A program made the position numbers and the translations under genes. From Actinomyces lilanjuaniae (GTDB taxonomy: Bacteria > Actinomycetota > Actinomycetes > Actinomycetales > Actinomycetaceae), in assembly GCF_003606385.1 (NCBI RefSeq), contig NZ_CP032514.1, forward strand, positions 1,736,001-1,800,000: DNA of 64,000 bases, in the 5' to 3' direction. Every line of letters starts with the position of its first letter. The first letter of the stretch is position 1. The notes beneath the pieces were generated by a model. The model was not told the origin of the DNA, made no database searches, and worked only from the letters and a program-made list of their open reading frames with translations. Shown in pieces: positions 1 to 9,220 of this stretch.

Positions 1-49
1 CTGAGCGCAGTACCTGACCCCGGCTCCGAGATCATCCTAGAATCACGCC

Positions 50-1672
50 GTGGTCAAGGATCCCCTCATCGGTCGCCTGGTCGACTCTCGCTACGAGGTC
101 GTTGCCCAGGTCGCCCGTGGCGGCATGGCCACGGTCTACCGGGCACAGGACCGGCGTCTGGACCGCGACGTCGCCCTCAAGCTCATGCACGCCCACCTGG
201 CGGACTCCCCCGAGTTCGTCGCACGCTTCCGCCGTGAGGCTCGCGCGGCTGCGCGCCTGTCCAACCCGGGGGTGGTAGCCGTCTACGACCAGGGCAGCCT
301 GGACGGCGTGGCCTACCTAGTCATGGAGTACGTCGAGGGCCCGAGCCTGCGGGACCTCATTGCCGTCGGCCCGCTGTCCGTCGGGGAGGCGCTGGGGCTA
401 GTGGCACAGGTACTGCGCCCGCTGGGGGCCGCCCACCGGGCAGGCCTGGTCCACCGCGACATCAAGCCCGAGAACGTCCTCCTGCCTGCGGACGGGGCTG
501 TCGCCAAGGTCGCGGACTTCGGACTGGCTCGGGCCGTCACCGAGGTGGCACAGACCACGACCGGTAACGTCCTGGGCACTGTCGCCTACCTGGCACCCGA
601 GCTGATCACCTCCGGTGCCTCAACCGCTCGCGCCGACGTGTTCTCCGTCGGAGTCGTCCTCTACGAGCTCCTGACCGGGACCCTGCCCTTCCACGCCGAC
701 TCCCCTATCCAGGTCGCCTTCCGCAACGTCCACGAAGACGTCCCCCTGCCTTCCACGACGGTCCCGCAGATGCCGACCGACGTCGACGAGCTGGTACGGA
801 CCATGACCCAGCGAGACCCTCTCCAACGGCCTGGCGACGCTGACGCCGCCCTGACGCTGCTGCGCCACGTAGCGGGAGAGCTCACCGACTCCGACCTGGC
901 TGTGCGTCGCGGCGGAGGCACCGGCTCAGAGCGGACCCAGGAGGTCATGGCTGCCAACGCGCGCGCGGCACGCTCAGCCATGGCAGAGACCCCCGAGCCT
1001 GACCAGGAGCGGGACACTCCCAGCGCAGGCATGCGTACCGTGTCCCTGCCGATCGGATCCATCGGCCCCGAGCCCGCCGGTACCGGCACCCGCCAGCTCC
1101 CCCGCAGGTCCCTCCTCACAGGAGACCGTGCCCAGCAGACCGTTCCTGTGCCCTCGCAGGGGCCTCCACAGGAGGCGGCCGGGCGACGCTACGGCCGACG
1201 GGCGCTACTTTCCGGGGTCGGCGTGCTGGTGCTGGCGGCAGGAGGCTACGCCGCCTGGTACAGGAGCGCTGGGCCAGGACGGCGCATCACGGTCCCCGAC
1301 ATCGTGGGGATGACGCAGCAGGACGCCCGCTCAGCAGTCGAGGGCCAGGGCCTGGTCTGGGCGACCCCCGCACGCGCCTACTCCGACACGGTGGCTGCGG
1401 GCCTGGTGATCTCCTCCGCACCGGGGGCGGGAGAGCGCGTGACCCGGGACCGGGCGGTGACGGCCGTCGTCTCCCGAGGCAGGCAGCGGGTTGACGTGCC
1501 CGACGTGGTGGGTATGAGCGAGGAGGAGGCCACGGCCGCGCTGGAGGAGGCGGGCCTGAGCGTGGAGGTCAGCCGTGTCCTGGGCGGCCTCCTGGGCACG
1601 GTGCGCTCCGTCGAGCCTGCGGCTGGTACCAGCGTCACGGTGGGCAGTACAGTCACCGTCACCGTGCTCTAG
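50..1672 (+). CDS. pknL: PASTA-domain serine/threonine protein kinase, PknL-like
   Basis: This is a membrane eukaryote-type Ser/Thr kinase of 540 aa. The kinase domain covers about residues 15-270, with a Gly-rich loop (ARGGMATVY), ATP-binding Lys44, the catalytic HRDIKPEN (Asp137) and DFG at 156-158. A linker rich in Ser/Thr/Pro leads to one membrane segment at about 385-402. Two PASTA domains follow (about 412-476 and 481-540), which in this family bind cell-wall fragments outside the cell. The start is GTG at 50. The name rests on context: pknL lies next to the class II DAHP synthase gene in mycobacteria and corynebacteria, and the same neighbour is here, convergent. Kinase identity is certain; orthology to PknL is probable. 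Confidence 0.9.
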   Translation: MVKDPLIGRLVDSRYEVVAQVARGGMATVYRAQDRRLDRDVALKLMHAHLADSPEFVARFRREARAAARLSNPGVVAVYDQGSLDGVAYLVMEYVEGPSLRDLIAVGPLSVGEALGLVAQVLRPLGAAHRAGLVHRDIKPENVLLPADGAVAKVADFGLARAVTEVAQTTTGNVLGTVAYLAPELITSGASTARADVFSVGVVLYELLTGTLPFHADSPIQVAFRNVHEDVPLPSTTVPQMPTDVDELVRTMTQRDPLQRPGDADAALTLLRHVAGELTDSDLAVRRGGGTGSERTQEVMAANARAARSAMAETPEPDQERDTPSAGMRTVSLPIGSIGPEPAGTGTRQLPRRSLLTGDRAQQTVPVPSQGPPQEAAGRRYGRRALLSGVGVLVLAAGGYAAWYRSAGPGRRITVPDIVGMTQQDARSAVEGQGLVWATPARAYSDTVAAGLVISSAPGAGERVTRDRAVTAVVSRGRQRVDVPDVVGMSEEEATAALEEAGLSVEVSRVLGGLLGTVRSVEPAAGTSVTVGSTVTVTVL

Positions 1673-1758
1673 CCAGCCCTCGTCACCAGACAGGCTGTGA
1701 ACCAGATCCTTCACCGGCTGCTGCGCCCGCCCGCAGCCCAGCCTCGCGATGCTCCCGG

Positions 1759-3102
1759 CTACACCTGGAGCATCTCGGCGACCTCGAAGGCCATCTCCAG
1801 GGACTGCTGGTGGTTCAGCCGTGGGTCCACCAGGGTCTCATAGCGCTCCGCCAGCCGCTGCTCGTCAATGTGCTCCCCGCCTCCCAGGCACTCGGTGACG
1901 TCGTCACCGGTCAGCTCGACGTGGATGCCGCCGGGCACGGTCCCCAGGGCGCGGTGCACCTCGAAGAAGCCCCGGACCTCGTCCATGATCGTGTCGAAGC
2001 GGCGGGTCTTGTAGCCGTTGTCCGAGGTTATGGTGTTGCCGTGCATCGGGTCGGTGATCCAGGTCACCGGGCGCCCGTCACGGCGCACGGCCTCAACCAG
2101 GACCGGCAGCACCTCACGGATGCGGTCGGCACCCATACGGGTAATGAGGCTCAGGCGTCCCGGCTCACCCTCGGGGTTGAGATGGTCCATGAGGGAGGAC
2201 ACCTCCTCGGGGGTCGTGGTGGGACCGAGCTTGACCCCCACCGGGTTGCGCACCCCCTCCAGGAGGGCCACGTGGGCGTCGTGCGGACCACGGGTACGCT
2301 CCCCGACCCACAGCATGTGGGCCGAGGTGCCGTAGAGCCGACCGGTACGCGAGTCCTGCCTGATCATGGCGTCCTCGTACTCTAGGAGCAGGGCCTCGTG
2401 GGCGGAGTAGAAGTCCACCTGGCGCAGGGCCTCGAAGTCCACGCCCGCCGCCTCCATGAACCTCATGGCCCGGTCGATCTCCTCGGCGAAGGACTCGAAC
2501 CGCTTGTAGGCGGGGTTGGCGGTGAACCCCCGGTTCCACAGGTGGACCTCACGCAGGTCGGCGTAGCCGCCCATCGTGAAGGCCCTGACGAGGTTGAGCG
2601 TGGTACCCGCCCGCAGGTAGGCCTCGAGCATACGGGCCGGGTCAGGGGTGCGGGCCTCGGGAGTGAAGGCGTGGTCGTTGACCGAGTCTCCCCGGTAGGA
2701 GGGCAGGGTCACGCCCTCACGGGTCTCGGTGTCCGCGCTGCGGGGCTTGGCGTACTGCCCGGCCATACGGCCGATCTTGACCACGGGGGTGGAGGCCGCG
2801 TAGGTGAGCACAGCCGCCATCTGGAGGATCGTCTGGACCTTGAGACGGATAGAGGTGGCCGAGGTGTCGGCAAAGGACTCCGCGCAGTCACCCCCCATGA
2901 GCACGAAGGCACGCCCGTCCGCCGCGGCTGCCATCTGGGAGCGCAGGGCGTCCACCTCCCCCGCAAAGACCAGCGGCGGACGCGAGCGCAGGTCAGCACC
3001 CACGGCCTCCAGGGCCGCCGCGTCCGGGTAGACAGGCTGCTGGAAGGCAGGCCGACCCCGCCAGGCGGAGCCGTGGCCACGGGGCGCGTCGAGGTCGTTC
3101 AT
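1759..3102 (-). CDS. aroG: Class II 3-deoxy-D-arabino-heptulosonate-7-phosphate synthase
   Basis: First enzyme of the shikimate pathway: condenses phosphoenolpyruvate and erythrose 4-phosphate to DAHP for aromatic amino acid synthesis in the cytoplasm. The 447-aa product is full length for the class II (plant/mycobacterial) family and shows its hallmarks, for example PLVFAGEVDALR, LMGGDCAESF with the metal-binding Cys, KIGRMAGQYAKPRS, and HVELTGDDVTECLGG near the C-terminus. The chosen start is ATG at 3102 (MNDLDAP); a second ATG lies five codons upstream at 3117. Neither has a clear ribosome binding site, so a leaderless message is possible. It converges on the pknL-like gene. Confidence 0.95.
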   Translation of the reverse strand: MNDLDAPRGHGSAWRGRPAFQQPVYPDAAALEAVGADLRSRPPLVFAGEVDALRSQMAAAADGRAFVLMGGDCAESFADTSATSIRLKVQTILQMAAVLTYAASTPVVKIGRMAGQYAKPRSADTETREGVTLPSYRGDSVNDHAFTPEARTPDPARMLEAYLRAGTTLNLVRAFTMGGYADLREVHLWNRGFTANPAYKRFESFAEEIDRAMRFMEAAGVDFEALRQVDFYSAHEALLLEYEDAMIRQDSRTGRLYGTSAHMLWVGERTRGPHDAHVALLEGVRNPVGVKLGPTTTPEEVSSLMDHLNPEGEPGRLSLITRMGADRIREVLPVLVEAVRRDGRPVTWITDPMHGNTITSDNGYKTRRFDTIMDEVRGFFEVHRALGTVPGGIHVELTGDDVTECLGGGEHIDEQRLAERYETLVDPRLNHQQSLEMAFEVAEMLQV

Positions 3103-3252
3103 CACGGTGGCCAGCATAGGTGAGCCGACTGGGCTGTCCACATCACGGCCACCTGGCGGGACACCCGGCCGCGCAGGCACGCTGCCGACCGGGTGCCGCG
3201 CACCGCGCGGGGTCCCGCCAGGATCGTCGGCAGGACAGCCCAGCCAGCCGGG

Positions 3253-4482
3253 TCAGTGCTGCGTCGCCGCCTCAGCGGGCTCCACGGACTGGCCCAGGTC
3301 AGTCATGAGCTCGGTGAACCAGGGCTGGGTGATGTCAAAGGGCTTGGCCCCGGCGATGCGCGGGAAGGCGATAGCGCCGAGCTCGTCGTTGTTCTCCTCG
3401 TCCTGGCCGATGACGCCAGAGACGCCGCGCAGGGCGCAGTCCACGGCAAGGTCGCACATCTGCTTGATGAGGGCCAGGTCCTCCGCGTTGGCGGCAGCCG
3501 CACGCGAGTAGTAGCCGGACTTCTGGACCATGACCTTCTCCGCACCGATGAGCTCGGCGAACTGCCGGGCGAACCACTGGCCGGGGTTGATGGTGTCCAG
3601 CTTGACGTGGCCGAAGGGGTCACGCTGGACCTCCTGGCCCGCAGCCTCCATCTCCGCGATGATCTCAGGGACGCCTGCGCCCTCGGACAGGAAGATGTTG
3701 ACGTTGCCCTGCTCGTCCATGATCTTCTTCAGGCGCTGCGCCTCGGCGGCAATGTCCAGCCTGGCCTCGGGGACGAAGACGGCGTGGACGTCCCAGCGCT
3801 CCTTGCTCAGCCCCAGGGACGGGGCCCACTGCTTGGTCTCCAGCAGCGCTCGGTAGCGGCGGGCCGTCTCAGCGGTGAGGTAGCCGCAGTTGCGGCCCAT
3901 GCACTCGTGGACGATGAGCATGCGCGGGTTAGAACGGTGCTCGCCGACAATGTTGAAGGCGAACTCAGCGCCCTGCTCGGCTGCTGTCCATGCCCCCAGG
4001 GACTGGCGCACAGGGACGACGTCGTTGTCGATGGTCTTGGGCAGGCCGACCACGGTCAGCTCGTAGTCGTTGTCGTGGAGATAGGCGGCCAGGTCGGCGG
4101 CGGTGGTGTTGGTGTCGTCACCGCCGATGGTGTGCAGGACGTCCACTCCGTCCTTGCGCAGCTGCTCGGCGGCGAAGGCCAGAGGGTCCACGCCCTCGGC
4201 TACCAGGCCCCGCTCGACGAGGTTCTTGGCGTTGGTCAGCTTGACGCGGGAGTTGCCGATGGGTGATCCGCCGAACTCACGCAGGGTGCCCGCGTTCCTG
4301 CGGCCCTCCTCGTCAACGACGACGTAGCTGCCGGTGAGCAGACCGTGGTACCCGTACTGGTAGGCGATGATCTCCACCTCGGGAGCGACCTGGGTGTAGC
4401 GCTCGATAAGGTCACCGACAGCGGCGGACAAGCAGGGGGCAAAGCCGCCCGCGGTCAGCAGGGCGACGCGACGGATTGACAT
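3253..4482 (-). CDS. pfp: Pyrophosphate-dependent 6-phosphofructokinase
   Basis: Phosphorylates fructose 6-phosphate reversibly in glycolysis using pyrophosphate. The 409-aa protein has the PfkA fold. GGDD at residues 120-123 replaces the GGDG of ATP-dependent enzymes, and PKTIDND at 148-154 has Lys where ATP enzymes have Gly (PGTIDND). Both residues are known determinants of PPi use, so I call it PPi-dependent. Substrate-site motifs MGRNCGYLTAETA and the SEGAGVPEI region are also present. It lies on the minus strand downstream of the osmoprotectant transporter operon, but a strong hairpin between them suggests separate transcription. Confidence 0.93.
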   Translation of the reverse strand: MSIRRVALLTAGGFAPCLSAAVGDLIERYTQVAPEVEIIAYQYGYHGLLTGSYVVVDEEGRRNAGTLREFGGSPIGNSRVKLTNAKNLVERGLVAEGVDPLAFAAEQLRKDGVDVLHTIGGDDTNTTAADLAAYLHDNDYELTVVGLPKTIDNDVVPVRQSLGAWTAAEQGAEFAFNIVGEHRSNPRMLIVHECMGRNCGYLTAETARRYRALLETKQWAPSLGLSKERWDVHAVFVPEARLDIAAEAQRLKKIMDEQGNVNIFLSEGAGVPEIIAEMEAAGQEVQRDPFGHVKLDTINPGQWFARQFAELIGAEKVMVQKSGYYSRAAAANAEDLALIKQMCDLAVDCALRGVSGVIGQDEENNDELGAIAFPRIAGAKPFDITQPWFTELMTDLGQSVEPAEAATQH

Positions 4483-4554
4483 CAGGGGCCTTTCGTATGG
4501 AGTGCGGCTGACAGGCCCATCCTAGATGATCGGGTCCGCGGTGTGGCACGCCTT

Positions 4555-4587
4555 GCTGGCCCTGCGCTGGCCCTGCGCTGGCCCTGC
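4555..4587. repeat. Three perfect 11-bp tandem repeats
   Basis: The unit GCTGGCCCTGC occurs three times head to tail at 4555-4565, 4566-4576 and 4577-4587. It lies between pfp and the opuC terminator hairpin. No function is evident. Confidence 0.8.
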
Positions 4588-4620
4588 GGTGACGGCCGGC
4601 TGGTGAGACCGCGGCCGGCC

Positions 4621-4658
4621 GGTGCCGTGCCCCTGCAGGCAGGACGAGGCACGGCACC
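4621..4658 (-). terminator. Hairpin terminator after the osmoprotectant operon
   Basis: GGTGCCGTGCC (4621-4631) pairs perfectly with GGCACGGCACC (4648-4658), an 11-bp stem with a 16-nt loop. It sits just downstream of the substrate-binding protein gene on the minus strand. There is no obvious U tract, as is common in high-GC actinobacteria. Confidence 0.6.
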
Positions 4659-4686
4659 ACCGGCGCACGCAGGCGCGCGCCGTCTG

Positions 4687-5682
4687 TCAGCCTCTGGTGA
4701 TGAGTCCCTTGCTAACCATCCAGTCATGGGCGACCTCCGCCGGGTCACGGCCCTCGACGTCCACCTGGTAGTTGAGCGAGCGCATCTCCTCGTCGGTCAG
4801 CTCCTGGTTGACCAGCCCGAACCGGTCCTCCAGCCCTGGGAACCGGCTGAGGAGCTCGGTGTCGAAGACCGGGGAGATGTTGTAAGAGGGGAAGAAGGCA
4901 CGGTCGTCCTCCAGGACTGTCAGGTCGAGCGCGTCGATCCGCCCGTCGGTGGTGAACACCTCTCCGAAGTTGCACGAGCCCTGGTCAGTCGCCGTGTAGA
5001 TCGTCCCCGTGTCCAGCAGCGAGATGTTCTCACGTGGTACCCCGTCGGGCTCGCCCTTGGGGATGTCGTAGGCCTGGAGGAGGGGGACCAGCCCGTCGTT
5101 GCGCGAGTTGAACTCGGACTCGACGCACAGCGTGCGCTCCTCGGGCGGGAGGCTGGCAATGTCGGACAGCCTTGTGATCCCCTTCTCCCTGGCGTACTCC
5201 GACCGCGCGGCAAACGCGTAGGTGTTGTTCATCGGCCCAGGCTGCCCCCACGTCAGGCCGTTGGGCTCGTCGGCGTCCCGGACTACCTGCCACTGCTCGT
5301 GCTGATCCGGAATACCGTTCTCATGGCCCATGTAGGTCAGCCACGCCGTACCTGTGTACTCCCACATCAAGTTAGTCTCACCCGCGACCAGCAGCCTGCG
5401 AGCGGGCTGGGATCCTGGAATGTTCGTCATGTCAGTCACCCTGAAACCCGAGGCCCTGGCCGCAAGGACCGCCATCTTTCCCAGGATCAGCTGCTCGGTG
5501 AAGTTCTTGCTCCCCACGACCACCTCGACGTCCTCAGCCCCGTCGATGGGCGTGATGCTCCCGGGGCCAGCGGCGGCCACGCGAGAGGTCGAGGGACTCA
5601 GGCCGCAGCCAGCGAGGCCCATCAGCACTGCGAGCGCCAGGACCATGTGGCACAGGCGCCAGTTCCTTCGTGTCGGGTTCAT
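4687..5682 (-). CDS. opuCC: Osmoprotectant ABC transporter substrate-binding lipoprotein (OpuAC/ProX type)
   Basis: Extracellular binding lipoprotein that captures glycine betaine, choline or related quaternary-amine osmoprotectants for the adjacent permeases. The 331-aa protein has a signal peptide with lipobox LAGC (Cys at about residue 26). The OpuAC domain starts with VVVGSKNFTEQLILGKM, typical of this family. It is the last gene of a four-gene minus-strand operon and starts 15 bp after the preceding permease stop. A G-rich Shine-Dalgarno (GAGGGGG) lies upstream of its ATG. The exact ligand cannot be told from sequence. Confidence 0.9.
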   Translation of the reverse strand: MNPTRRNWRLCHMVLALAVLMGLAGCGLSPSTSRVAAAGPGSITPIDGAEDVEVVVGSKNFTEQLILGKMAVLAARASGFRVTDMTNIPGSQPARRLLVAGETNLMWEYTGTAWLTYMGHENGIPDQHEQWQVVRDADEPNGLTWGQPGPMNNTYAFAARSEYAREKGITRLSDIASLPPEERTLCVESEFNSRNDGLVPLLQAYDIPKGEPDGVPRENISLLDTGTIYTATDQGSCNFGEVFTTDGRIDALDLTVLEDDRAFFPSYNISPVFDTELLSRFPGLEDRFGLVNQELTDEEMRSLNYQVDVEGRDPAEVAHDWMVSKGLITRG

Positions 5683-5697
5683 CCTTGGCAGTCCCCC

Positions 5698-6443
5698 TCA
5701 CAGTCCCCGTGGTCGGGCCAGGTACTCGACGACGCGCGCCGCCCAGTCCACTGCAAGCGCCAGGACAGCAACGAGTAGCGACCCAAAGACGAGCACTCTC
5801 TCCAGGTTGAGGTTGACTCCGGTGGTGATGAGCAGCCCGAGCCCACCGCCGTCGACGAAGGTCGCCAAGGTGGCGGTGCCCACCAGAAGGACCAGAGCCG
5901 TTCGAACACCGGCAAGCACGACAGGCACCGCCAGAGGGAGCTCGACCCTCACCAGGACGGACAGGGCGGACATACCCATGCCTCGGGCCGCCTCGACGAG
6001 CCGCGGGTCGACGGCCCTGAGGCCTGTCATCGTGTTCTTCAGGACGGGCAGGAACCCGTAGACCACCAGGCTCACAAGGACCGCCCTGTAACCGAAACCG
6101 AGCCAGAACGCGAAGAGCACGATCAGGCCGACTGTCGGAGCCGCCTGACCGAGGTTGGCGACGGCGGTGGCGGGCCCCCCAGCACGGACAGAGGCCGCCG
6201 GGTCAGCAGAACTCCTGCAGGTATCGCCGTCGCCACCACGATGACGGCAGCGACAAGGGTGAGGTTGAGGTGCTGGAGGGTCAGCGTCCGCAGCTCCTCT
6301 CCTGACAGCGTCATGCGCTCGGTGACACTCAGGTCCGCGGTACGCACCCACACGACCATGGCGCCAAGGACCACCAGAAGCACGGCCGGCTGTACCAGCA
6401 ACCCGACACGGCGTGGTGCGCAGGCCTCGCTCGTCCGGCTCAT
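5698..6443 (-). CDS. opuCD: Osmoprotectant ABC transporter permease, frameshifted in this sequence
   Basis: Inner permease of the osmoprotectant importer. The N-terminal part (start 6443, MSRTSEACAP) and the C-terminal part (GGPATAVANLGQAAPTVGL onward, with the binding-protein-dependent permease signature EAARGMGMSALSVL) are in different frames. Adding one base in the GGGGGGCCC run (plus-strand positions 6172-6180) joins them into LSVLGGPATAVANL and gives a protein of about 248 aa. The start overlaps the stop of the ATPase gene as ATGA (6440-6443). Because similar single-base losses occur elsewhere in the window, an assembly error is more likely than true inactivation. Confidence 0.85.
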
Positions 6444-7855
6444 CTGCCCTCACCCCCTGGGGCGTCACCGGCTCCGCCTGCTGGCTGCCGGGGGACTGCA
6501 CCTGCCGTATGCACAGCCGGTGACCCGGTAGTACCAGCCGTACCACCCCGAGCGGCTGTCCCCGCTGCGTCGGCTGTGTCGGCACCGCCGTCAGCCGTGG
6601 CACCGCTGTTGTGGCCCAGCGGGGCGGCAGCAGCCTCGTCGGGGGCTCGTGAGGAGGCCTGCTCTATCGCCTTGATCACCGTGCTGACGGTGATGACACC
6701 GAGATAGCGCTGCCGGGAGCCGTGGACGACCGCCTGGGTCGATCCGGCGAGCAGCATCGTGTTCAGGGCGTCATCCAGGGTGGACCTGGCTCCCACCGCC
6801 GGGAAGTCCTGGTCGTCGTCCACCTGCACCGTGGCAGCGCGCAGAATCTGCCTGGAGCTGGCCCAGCCCACCGGCCGGTCCCTCCTGTCGAGGACGACGG
6901 CACGCCCGCCCCCGGCCTCCCTGAGGCGTCGCTCGACCTCCCGGCTGTCGTCACCCACGTGTGCCGTGACCGCCTCACGGAGGGGGACCTCCGCGACGCG
7001 GGTCAGGCCCAGCTGCATGAGGCCGGCACCCGAGCCAATGAAGTCCTCGACGAACTCGTTGCTGGGACTGGCGAGAATCTGCTCGGGGGTGTCGTACTGC
7101 ATGATCTGGGCACCGTTGTTGAAGATGACGATCCAGTCACCGAGCATGACCGCCTCGTCGAAGTCGTGGGTGACAAAGACGACCGTCTTGTGCAGCTCGT
7201 TCTGGATGTTGACCAGCTCCTCCTGAAGACGCTGGCGCGTGATGGGATCGACCGCACCGAAGGGCTCGTCCATGAGAAGGACCGGAGGGTCTGCGGCCAG
7301 GGCGCGGGCGACCCCGACACGCTGCTGCTGCCCGCCGGACAGCTCCCGGGGAAAGCGGTCACGATACTCAGCGGGGTCGAGTGAGACGAGGTCCAGGAGC
7401 TCGTCCACCCGCTCGGCAACACGCTGCCTGCTCCACCTCAGCATCCTGGGGACCAGCCCGACGTTGGCACCGACTGTCATGTGGGGCAGCAGGCCCCCGG
7501 CCTGGACGACATAGCCGATACGGCGCCGAAGCTCGTCGCCGTTCATGCCGGTCACGTCCTCGCCGTCAATGACGATACGGCCCCGGGTAGGCTCGATCAG
7601 GCGGTTGATCATCTTAAGCGTGGTCGTCTTGCCGCATCCTGAGGGGCCGACGAACATCACGGTCTGCCCCGCCGGGATCTCCAGCGTGAGCTGGTCGACG
7701 GCGGGAGCGCCGCCCCCGTAGGACTTGGTCACACCCTCCAGCAGGATAGAGGCGCCGGTGACCCCGGCCCCACTGCTGCCAGGGCTCTTGTCAGGGGCTA
7801 GGCTCTCCTTCCGGGTCCGGGGAGCAGGTCTGTTGGTACGGACGTTGTCAGGCAT
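6440..7855 (-). CDS. opuCA: Osmoprotectant ABC transporter ATP-binding protein with CBS domains
   Basis: ATPase that powers osmoprotectant import. Of about 471 aa, residues 35-270 form the ABC domain: Walker A GPSGCGKTT (70-78), signature LSGGQQQR and Walker B VLLMDEPFGAVDP. Two CBS repeats follow (about 300-410); in this OpuA/OpuC family they sense ionic strength or nucleotides. A low-complexity Ala/Gly/Thr tail of about 55 residues ends the protein, longer than usual. The start ATG at 7855 (MPDNVRT) overlaps the upstream permease stop by 8 bp; an in-frame extension upstream is unlikely because it would lie wholly inside that permease gene. Confidence 0.92.
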   Translation of the reverse strand: MPDNVRTNRPAPRTRKESLAPDKSPGSSGAGVTGASILLEGVTKSYGGGAPAVDQLTLEIPAGQTVMFVGPSGCGKTTTLKMINRLIEPTRGRIVIDGEDVTGMNGDELRRRIGYVVQAGGLLPHMTVGANVGLVPRMLRWSRQRVAERVDELLDLVSLDPAEYRDRFPRELSGGQQQRVGVARALAADPPVLLMDEPFGAVDPITRQRLQEELVNIQNELHKTVVFVTHDFDEAVMLGDWIVIFNNGAQIMQYDTPEQILASPSNEFVEDFIGSGAGLMQLGLTRVAEVPLREAVTAHVGDDSREVERRLREAGGGRAVVLDRRDRPVGWASSRQILRAATVQVDDDQDFPAVGARSTLDDALNTMLLAGSTQAVVHGSRQRYLGVITVSTVIKAIEQASSRAPDEAAAAPLGHNSGATADGGADTADAAGTAARGGTAGTTGSPAVHTAGAVPRQPAGGAGDAPGGEGR

Positions 7856-8495
7856 AGATACCTCGCGACGTAGTAAGACGACCCGCAAGCACGAGCAGGC
7901 CGTCAAGGATGACTGCTAGGACGACCACAGCGACTGTGCCCGTCACGACGGACTCCAGAGAGTTGGCCCCACCCAGGCGGGACAGTCCGGAGAAGATGAA
8001 TCCGCCCAGGCCCGGGCCAAGCACATATGCGCTGACCGCGGCTATACCCATGGTCATCTGCGCGGACACGCGCACCCCGGTGAGGATGACAGGCCACGCC
8101 AGCGGAAGCTCGACCCTGAAGAATATTGCGGTCCGCGACATCCCAAGCCCTCGGGCCGCCTCGACCAGGGTGGGGTCGACGCCTGAGAGCCCGACGACCG
8201 CGTTGCGCAGGATGGGCAGCACCGCATAGAAGGTGATAACCACCACCGCAGGCATGACACCAAACCCCAGGGGCGCAATAAGCAGCCCGATAAGCGCGAA
8301 GGAGGGGATCGTCAGCCCGACTGCGGAGACATTGTTGGCGAGGGAGGTCAGCGCTCGGCTCCGGTAGCACGCAGCGGCCGTACCGACACCGAGGGCTGCT
8401 GACAGGAGCAGGCACTGAACCACCAGTGACATGTGCTGCCAGCCGGAGAAGAGTATCTGCTCCCAACGTTCTAGTACAAAACCCACTGTACTCAC
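7848..8495 (-). CDS. opuCB: Osmoprotectant ABC transporter permease
   Basis: First gene of the operon, a 215-aa integral membrane permease (about five or six membrane segments). It carries the EAA-type signature EAARGLGMSRTAIFFRVELPLAWP, which contacts the ATPase. It resembles the partner permease at 5698-6443. In this transporter class the two permeases form a heterodimer. Confidence 0.92.
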   Translation of the reverse strand: MSTVGFVLERWEQILFSGWQHMSLVVQCLLLSAALGVGTAAACYRSRALTSLANNVSAVGLTIPSFALIGLLIAPLGFGVMPAVVVITFYAVLPILRNAVVGLSGVDPTLVEAARGLGMSRTAIFFRVELPLAWPVILTGVRVSAQMTMGIAAVSAYVLGPGLGGFIFSGLSRLGGANSLESVVTGTVAVVVLAVILDGLLVLAGRLTTSRGIYA

Positions 8496-9220
8496 TTCCT
8501 GAACGGTAAATCAGGTACCTGGCACACTTCGGCCATAGCAAACTTTCTTCCGGGTACTTTTCTGGGAGCCCCCCTGAGAACAAGGCACAGACCACCACAG
8601 GAGGGGTGAGGTCAGCAGCGCGGACAGGCTGGGTGTCGACAGTCCCGGCAAGAAAGATGTCCGCCCGCAAGCACACGACCGTGTCTCACACGCAACGAGG
8701 TCTCGCGCGCCCAACCTCCAAGGCGCGAGCGGCCGCACAGCCTGGTCAGCGTGCAGGCCTTCCCCTCTGAGACAGCCGTGGGGCGAAGGGATGGGGAACT
8801 GGGGTCGCGGGAGGCCGCCCGGGAGAGGCAGGCCGCCGAGGGGGTGAGGATGGTAAGGGTGGGGAACGGGAGGTTCTCTCGGCTCCAGGTAAGAAGGCCT
8901 CCAGGGCACCGCCCGGACCAACGCACCCGACTGGATAGTGGGAGAGAACCACTGCCGTCACTGGTACCCCGCCTCCCAGGGCTTGACGGCATGAACAGGA
9001 ACAACAAGCTTGACAGGCACCTTAAGGGAGGTGCAGAGCCACTCCCCCAGCCCTTCTGAGGGCTCACCGTCTGACCGGGCGCGCTGGGCACATGCCACGA
9101 CAGACTGCGCCTCGCCCCCAGGACCGGGAGCAGACAGGGCACACAGAGCGCCTTGTGCGACTGTGGCCCGTATGACTGGCATAGGTAGAACTATAGCAAA
9201 CTGTTAGTTAGTCCGCGCGG
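8496..9220. other. 725-bp intergenic region without a supported gene
   Basis: Lies between opuCB and plsC, both on the minus strand. Open frames here have neither actinobacterial codon bias nor recognisable protein features, and none has a good ribosome binding site. The part just before 8495 must hold the opuC operon promoter. I saw no RNA gene or clear operator. Confidence 0.6.

Noticed and set aside
8511..9142. Possible small proteins in the opuCB-plsC gap
   Set aside because: No ribosome binding site, odd codon use and no protein-like pattern.
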